Part shown: piece after piece, positions 5,381-8,358 of the stretch | How positions within the stretch are numbered: position 1 is the stretch's first letter | Layout: every line of letters starts with the position of its first letter | Assembly: GCA_016789165.1 (NCBI GenBank) | Contig: JAEURL010000216.1 | Coordinates: 1-8,358, forward strand | Length of the DNA: 8,358 nucleotides | Origin: Anaerolineales bacterium | Lineage (GTDB): Bacteria > Chloroflexota > Anaerolineae > Anaerolineales > UBA6663 | Reading direction: 5' to 3' | Program-made: the position numbers and the translations under genes | The notes under the pieces: model-generated | Seen by the model: the letters and a program-made list of their open reading frames with translations, nothing else | What the model was told of the DNA's origin: nothing | The model's database searches: none

Positions 5381-6487
5381 TCATCCGGGCAGGGTTTGCA
5401 GATCGCGCGGCAGGCTGCTCAGGCTCTCCGCGCCGTCGGCCGTCACCACCACATCGTCTTCGATGCGGACGCCGCCCCGGCCGGGCACGTAGATGCCGGG
5501 CTCGACGGTGAAGGTCATGCCCGGCTCCAGGCGGGTCTGGTTCTGGCCGTGCATCGACGGGTCCTCGTGGCCCTCCAGCCCCAGGCCGTGGCCGACGCGG
5601 TGGACGAAGTACTCGCCGTAGCCGCCGGCGGCGATGGCCTGGCGGGCGGCCGCGTCCACGCTGGCGCACGTCACGCCGGGGCGGGCGGCGGCGCGGCCGG
5701 CGGCGTTGGCGGCCTGCACCAGTTCATAGATGCGCCGCAGTTCGGGGTCCACGGCGCCCAGCGCGTAGGTCCGGGTCAGGTCGGCCACGTAGCCGTCCTT
5801 GGCCGCGCCCCAGTCCAGGGTCACCAGGTCGCCGGCCTGCAGGCGCCGGTCGGTGATGTTGGCGTGCGGGAGCGCGCCGTTAGGCCCGGAGGCCACGATC
5901 GGCGCAAAGGGCAGATCGGCGTCGGAGCCGGCCCGCAGGGTCTGCACCAGCAGCTCGCTGGCCACCTCGCGCTCCGTCATCCCGGCCCGCACGTGGGGCA
6001 GGGTGTTGAGCACGGCGTGTTCGGCGATCTGGACGGCCGCGCGCATCTTGGCCAGCTCGTCCGCGTCCTTGCACATGCGCAGGCCGGCGAACAGCGCCTC
6101 GGCCTCGTCCACGCCCGGCCGGCCGAAAGCGGCCTCGATCAGGCGCAGCTCCATGACGCGCATGCGCCGGGCCTCCACCGCCAGCCGGCGCACGCCGGCC
6201 AGGGCCTGGGCGGCCTGGGCGAAGGCGCCGGCCGGGCCGTCGGCGTCGGTGTAGGTGAAGAGGCGGGCCGGGTAAGGCAGACCTTCGCGCAGCTTGGATT
6301 CCTCCAGCCGGCCCACCACGAAGACCGGGTCAGCGCCGGCCGGGAAGAAGCCCACGCTCGGCCGCTCGCTCAGGTGAAAGGACAAGCCGGTCAGGTAAAC
6401 CAGGTTGGGGCCGGCGATGGCCACAGCGCATTCGAGGCCGGCGGCGGACAGCGCGGCGGTGAGCTTGTTCAGGCGGGCGAGGGACAT
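5381..6487 (-). CDS. M24-family Xaa-Pro peptidase (aminopeptidase P / prolidase type)
   Basis: A 368-residue metallopeptidase of the pita-bread fold, which removes or splits peptides next to proline in the cytoplasm. The N-terminal creatinase-like domain (about 4-130) includes the AGPNLVYLTGLSFH block. The catalytic domain (about 145-358) carries all five dinuclear metal ligands: D225 (LDWGA), D236 (VADLTRTY), H300 (VGHGLGLEGHE), E329 (VEPGIY) and E343 (RIEDDV). The substrate-binding histidines H208 (PHAN) and H307 are also present, so an active enzyme is expected. The length is normal for the short bacterial YqhT/PepQ-like type. The start is supported by GGAG (minus strand, 6497-6494) six bases before the ATG and by a TATAAT box further upstream. 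It is the first gene of a leftward unit with the MFS transporter and phosphatase. Xaa-Pro aminopeptidase and dipeptidase cannot be told apart here. Confidence 0.93.
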   Translation of the reverse strand: MSLARLNKLTAALSAAGLECAVAIAGPNLVYLTGLSFHLSERPSVGFFPAGADPVFVVGRLEESKLREGLPYPARLFTYTDADGPAGAFAQAAQALAGVRRLAVEARRMRVMELRLIEAAFGRPGVDEAEALFAGLRMCKDADELAKMRAAVQIAEHAVLNTLPHVRAGMTEREVASELLVQTLRAGSDADLPFAPIVASGPNGALPHANITDRRLQAGDLVTLDWGAAKDGYVADLTRTYALGAVDPELRRIYELVQAANAAGRAAARPGVTCASVDAAARQAIAAGGYGEYFVHRVGHGLGLEGHEDPSMHGQNQTRLEPGMTFTVEPGIYVPGRGGVRIEDDVVVTADGAESLSSLPRDLQTLPG

Positions 6488-6525
6488 GGTGGGCTCCGGT
6501 GGATTGAGATCGGGCGCGGTGACTC

Positions 6526-6531
6526 ATTATA
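6526..6531 (-). promoter_or_regulatory. -10 box (TATAAT) for the peptidase-MFS-PAP2 unit
   Basis: Reading the minus strand, a perfect TATAAT at 6531-6526 precedes the peptidase ATG (6487) by 38 bases. No good -35 match is visible near 6549-6554. It is the leftward half of a divergent promoter region; the matching rightward -35 box lies at about the same place. Confidence 0.6.
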
Positions 6532-6549
6532 GCCGGGAGCCGGGCCGGC

Positions 6550-6578
6550 TTTACGCGCCTCGACGCGTCGCCTATAAT
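6550..6578 (+). promoter_or_regulatory. Sigma70-type promoter for the YtxH-like gene
   Basis: TTTACG at 6550-6555 (4 of 6 bases of TTGACA) and a perfect TATAAT at 6573-6578 are separated by 17 bases, the ideal spacing. The start codon follows at 6615, giving a leader of about 30 bases. Confidence 0.65.
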
Positions 6579-6602
6579 CGCCGCGCAACCGCAGGTGGAA
6601 CG

Positions 6603-6607
6603 AGGAG
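6603..6607 (+). promoter_or_regulatory. Ribosome binding site that sets the YtxH-like start
   Basis: AGGAG lies seven bases before the ATG at 6615. The reading frame is open further upstream to 6405, but that extension overlaps the divergent peptidase gene and the promoter. This site and the TATAAT box at 6573-6578 therefore decide for the short 76-residue product. Confidence 0.75.
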
Positions 6608-6614
6608 TGGCACC

Positions 6615-6845
6615 ATGAACAAGATCATGGCGTTTCTAACAGGGGCGATGCTCGGGGCAGTGGCGGGGGCGGCGGCGGCGCTGCTGCTGACGCCGACCTC
6701 GGGGCAGGAGCTGCAGGAACAGACGCGCGATTGGTTTGACATGCTGGTGGACGACGCGCGCCAGGCCGCCGACGACAAGCGCGCGGAGCTGGAGGCGCAG
6801 CTGGCCGGCCTCAAACGCGAGGCCTCGCCGCCGTTCACCCACTAA
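6615..6845 (+). CDS. YtxH-like small membrane-anchored protein
   Basis: A 76-residue protein. Residues 5-26 form one N-terminal membrane helix with a glycine pattern (G10, G14, G18), followed by LLTPTSGQELQEQ (24-36), which matches the YtxH/GvpP-like signature in which an Ala/Thr-Pro-x-Ser-Gly-x-Glu-Leu block follows the helix. Residues 32-70 are charged and helical with heptad-like spacing (QTRDWFDMLVDDARQAADDKRAELEAQL in short pieces), probably a cytoplasmic coiled coil. YtxH proteins are general-stress related in Bacillus, and their molecular role is unclear. The gene stands alone behind its own promoter and converges with the histidine kinase gene. No gas vesicle genes are nearby, so a gas vesicle role is not suggested. 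Confidence 0.8.
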   Translation: MNKIMAFLTGAMLGAVAGAAAALLLTPTSGQELQEQTRDWFDMLVDDARQAADDKRAELEAQLAGLKREASPPFTH

Positions 6846-6871
6846 GCCGTACCCGGGCGGTGCCCGCCAGG

Positions 6872-6910
6872 CCGTCAGTGCGGGGCCGGGCGCCCCCTTC
6901 GGCCTGACGG
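6872..6910. terminator. Hairpin between convergent YtxH-like and histidine kinase genes
   Basis: CCGTCAG at 6872-6878 pairs exactly with CTGACGG at 6904-6910. The stem can be extended outward over a two-base bulge, and a second small hairpin (GGGGC with GCCCC) lies inside. It sits in the 99-base gap between two converging genes, where a two-way terminator is expected. Neither side has a T tract, so intrinsic termination would be weak and Rho may be needed. Confidence 0.4.
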
Positions 6911-6944
6911 GGCCGGGTGCTGAACCGCCGGCCCTTGGAATGGG

Positions 6945-8357
6945 TCAGCCGCGCGGGCGCTTCCCGCCCGCCGGCGGCTGGGCCAGCGGCAGGCGCACCG
7001 TGAAGCGGGTGCCCAGGCCCAGCACGCTCTCGGCCGTGATCTGGCCGCCGTGGGCCTGCACAATCTCCTGGCTGATGGCCAGGCCCAACCCCACGCCGCC
7101 CGAGCGGGCGCGCGATTTATCCACCTGATAGAAGCGTTCGAAGACGCGCCCGAGGTCCTCCGCCGGGATGCCGGCACCGGTGTCGGCGACCGCGATCTGC
7201 ACACCCTCCGGCGCGGGCGCCGCCGAGATCAGCACCCGCCCGCCGGCCGGCGTGTGCTTGAGGGCGTTATCCACCAGATTAGTGAAAACCTGGGCCAGCC
7301 GGTCGGCGTCGCCGGACGGCAGCGGCAGCTGGGGCGTCAGCTCCAGGCTCAGGGTGACGGGCTTCTCCCGCGCCCGCAGCTGAAACTTCTCCACCACCGC
7401 TGGCAGCAGCAGGCTCAGGTCCACGGGCGCGCGGCGCAGGGCGCGCAGGCCGGCGTCCAGGCGCGTCAGCTCCAGCAACTCCTCCACCAGCCGGCGCAGC
7501 CGGTCCGATTCTTCGTAAATGATATGGGCTGAGCGCTGGACGGCTTCCGGCGAGGCGGCCGCGCCGTCCTGGATGGCCTGGGCAAACCCCTGAATCGACG
7601 TCAGCGGGGTCTTCAGCTCGTGCGAGACGTTGCCCAGGAAATCCAGCTGGGTTTGCTGGGTGGCCTGGATCTGGCCGGCCATGCTGTCCAGGGCTTGGCC
7701 CAGGGCGCGCACCTCGTCCGGGCCGCCAGCCGGCGCCTGGCGCGTGTACTCGCCGCGGGCGAGGCGTTGGGCGGCGGCCGCCATCTGGTGCAGCGGGTGG
7801 GCGATGGAGCGCGCCACCAGCCCGGCCAGCACCAGCGCCAAGCCCAGGGCAATCAGGCCGGCCTGGAGCAGCGGGCGCAGCAGATCCTGCAGGAAAAACG
7901 TCAGCAGCGGGTAGCGCGGCTGGGCCACGGCCAGGGCCAGCCAGCGCCCGGCATTCAGCGGCCGGGCCAGCACCGTCCACACTTCGCCATCCTCGGCCCG
8001 CGCCCGCCCCAGCCGCGCTTCTGCCAGGACGGCGCTGGCCTGCGCGGCCCGCACCTGGAAGCGCAGGGCCGGGCTGTCCGGCTGGCTGTCGGTCAGCGTT
8101 CGGCCGTTCGCGTCAAAGACCACCACCCGCACAGCGTAGGTTTCGGCGACCTCGCGCAGATAGGCGCGCACCTCGGCCGGCGCCGCCTCGGCGGCCAGCG
8201 GCGTCTGGCGGGCCAGGAGCCGCGCCACCTCGTTCAGGCGCGTCACCGCCCCGCGCTCCACCAACGGGCTGTCCCGCAGGAAAAGGAGCAGGGCCAGGCC
8301 GACGGCGGCCAGCGCCGCCACGATGACGGCCGAGAAAGCCGCGAAGAGCCGAACGGC
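6945..8357 (-). CDS. Membrane sensor histidine kinase (N-terminus cut by window)
   Basis: A two-component sensor kinase. Numbering from an internal GTG at 8321, the order is: rest of helix TM1 (to about 15), an extracytoplasmic sensor region (about 17-140, with VVVFDANGRTLTDS resembling Cache/PAS-like sensors), TM2 (about 151-170), HAMP linker (171-223), HisKA with the phosphorylated H234 in FLGNVSHELKTPL, and the ATPase domain. That last domain has the N box (N348, N352 in NLVDNALKHTP), G1 box (D380-TGAGI), F box (FERFY, 394-398) and G2 box (GVGLGL, 409-414). The whole cytoplasmic part is intact and should be active. The frame stays open to the right edge and the extra codons (RLFAAFSAVIV) complete TM1, so the true start is outside. 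A response regulator gene is likely just beyond, as in PhoR/ResE-type pairs. The signal sensed is unknown. Confidence 0.93.
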   Translation of the reverse strand, partial: AVRLFAAFSAVIVAALAAVGLALLLFLRDSPLVERGAVTRLNEVARLLARQTPLAAEAAPAEVRAYLREVAETYAVRVVVFDANGRTLTDSQPDSPALRFQVRAAQASAVLAEARLGRARAEDGEVWTVLARPLNAGRWLALAVAQPRYPLLTFFLQDLLRPLLQAGLIALGLALVLAGLVARSIAHPLHQMAAAAQRLARGEYTRQAPAGGPDEVRALGQALDSMAGQIQATQQTQLDFLGNVSHELKTPLTSIQGFAQAIQDGAAASPEAVQRSAHIIYEESDRLRRLVEELLELTRLDAGLRALRRAPVDLSLLLPAVVEKFQLRAREKPVTLSLELTPQLPLPSGDADRLAQVFTNLVDNALKHTPAGGRVLISAAPAPEGVQIAVADTGAGIPAEDLGRVFERFYQVDKSRARSGGVGLGLAISQEIVQAHGGQITAESVLGLGTRFTVRLPLAQPPAGGKRPRG

Positions 8358-8358
8358 G

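Noticed and set aside
5291..6532. A 413-codon open frame on the plus strand, antisense to the peptidase
   Set aside because: The product is low-complexity Gly/His/Ala/Val with no recognisable family, and the opposite strand has a complete M24 peptidase with all metal ligands. Long shadow frames are normal at this G+C.
6405..6614. A 70-residue N-terminal extension of the YtxH-like protein
   Set aside because: It would start inside the divergent peptidase gene and read through the TATAAT box at 6573-6578. The ATG at 6615 has a good Shine-Dalgarno and begins directly with the membrane helix typical of the family.
7279..7980. A 233-codon minus-strand frame inside the histidine kinase
   Set aside because: It is a Gly/Ala/Pro/Arg shadow of the kinase, whose H, N, G1, F and G2 boxes are all in the other frame.
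8319..8321. GTG at 8321 as the start of the histidine kinase
   Set aside because: The codons upstream to the window edge continue the first membrane helix (RLFAAFSAVIV), so the GTG is an internal valine codon and the gene begins outside the window.

Overview
The window is GC-rich bacterial chromosome (about 70% G+C by eye, with very frequent GCCGGC words). It is densely coded and carries eight protein genes and no RNA gene, transposon, phage gene or CRISPR array. The best guess for the source is a high-GC member of the Chloroflexota (Anaerolineae-like). This rests on the form of the radical SAM protein, the DUF1905/YdeI partner gene and short leaders behind TATAAT boxes. It is inference from family resemblance, not a search result.

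Left part (+ strand): a radical SAM protein with a helix-hairpin-helix tail, of the putative DNA modification/repair family, runs in from the left edge. It is followed 8 bases later by a DUF1905/YdeI-OmdA gene, probably co-transcribed. A palindrome-rich spacer with a clear TATAAT box then leads into a small hydrophobic membrane protein. A second promoter (TACAAT) leads into a membrane protein that fuses a cyclic-nucleotide-binding domain to DUF1003.

Centre (- strand): three genes run leftwards as one probable transcription unit. They are an M24 Xaa-Pro peptidase, then (22-base gap) an MFS transporter, then (30-base gap) a PAP2-family membrane phosphatase. The phosphatase gene collides tail to tail with the CNB-DUF1003 gene, and both stop codons lie in the same CTAG tetranucleotide.

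Right part: a divergent promoter region of 127 bases separates the peptidase operon from a small YtxH-like membrane-anchored protein (+ strand). That gene converges, across a 99-base hairpin-forming spacer, with a sensor histidine kinase (- strand). The kinase runs off the right edge within its first transmembrane helix.

The genes do not form one obvious pathway. Most are envelope or housekeeping functions. I do not see a convincing new multi-gene system. The points most worth a second look are the radical SAM/YdeI pair without its usual partner, the double palindrome at the start of transcription near 1800-1825, the Asp-to-Asn change in the phosphatase active-site motif, and the stand-alone cyclic-nucleotide-binding membrane protein.
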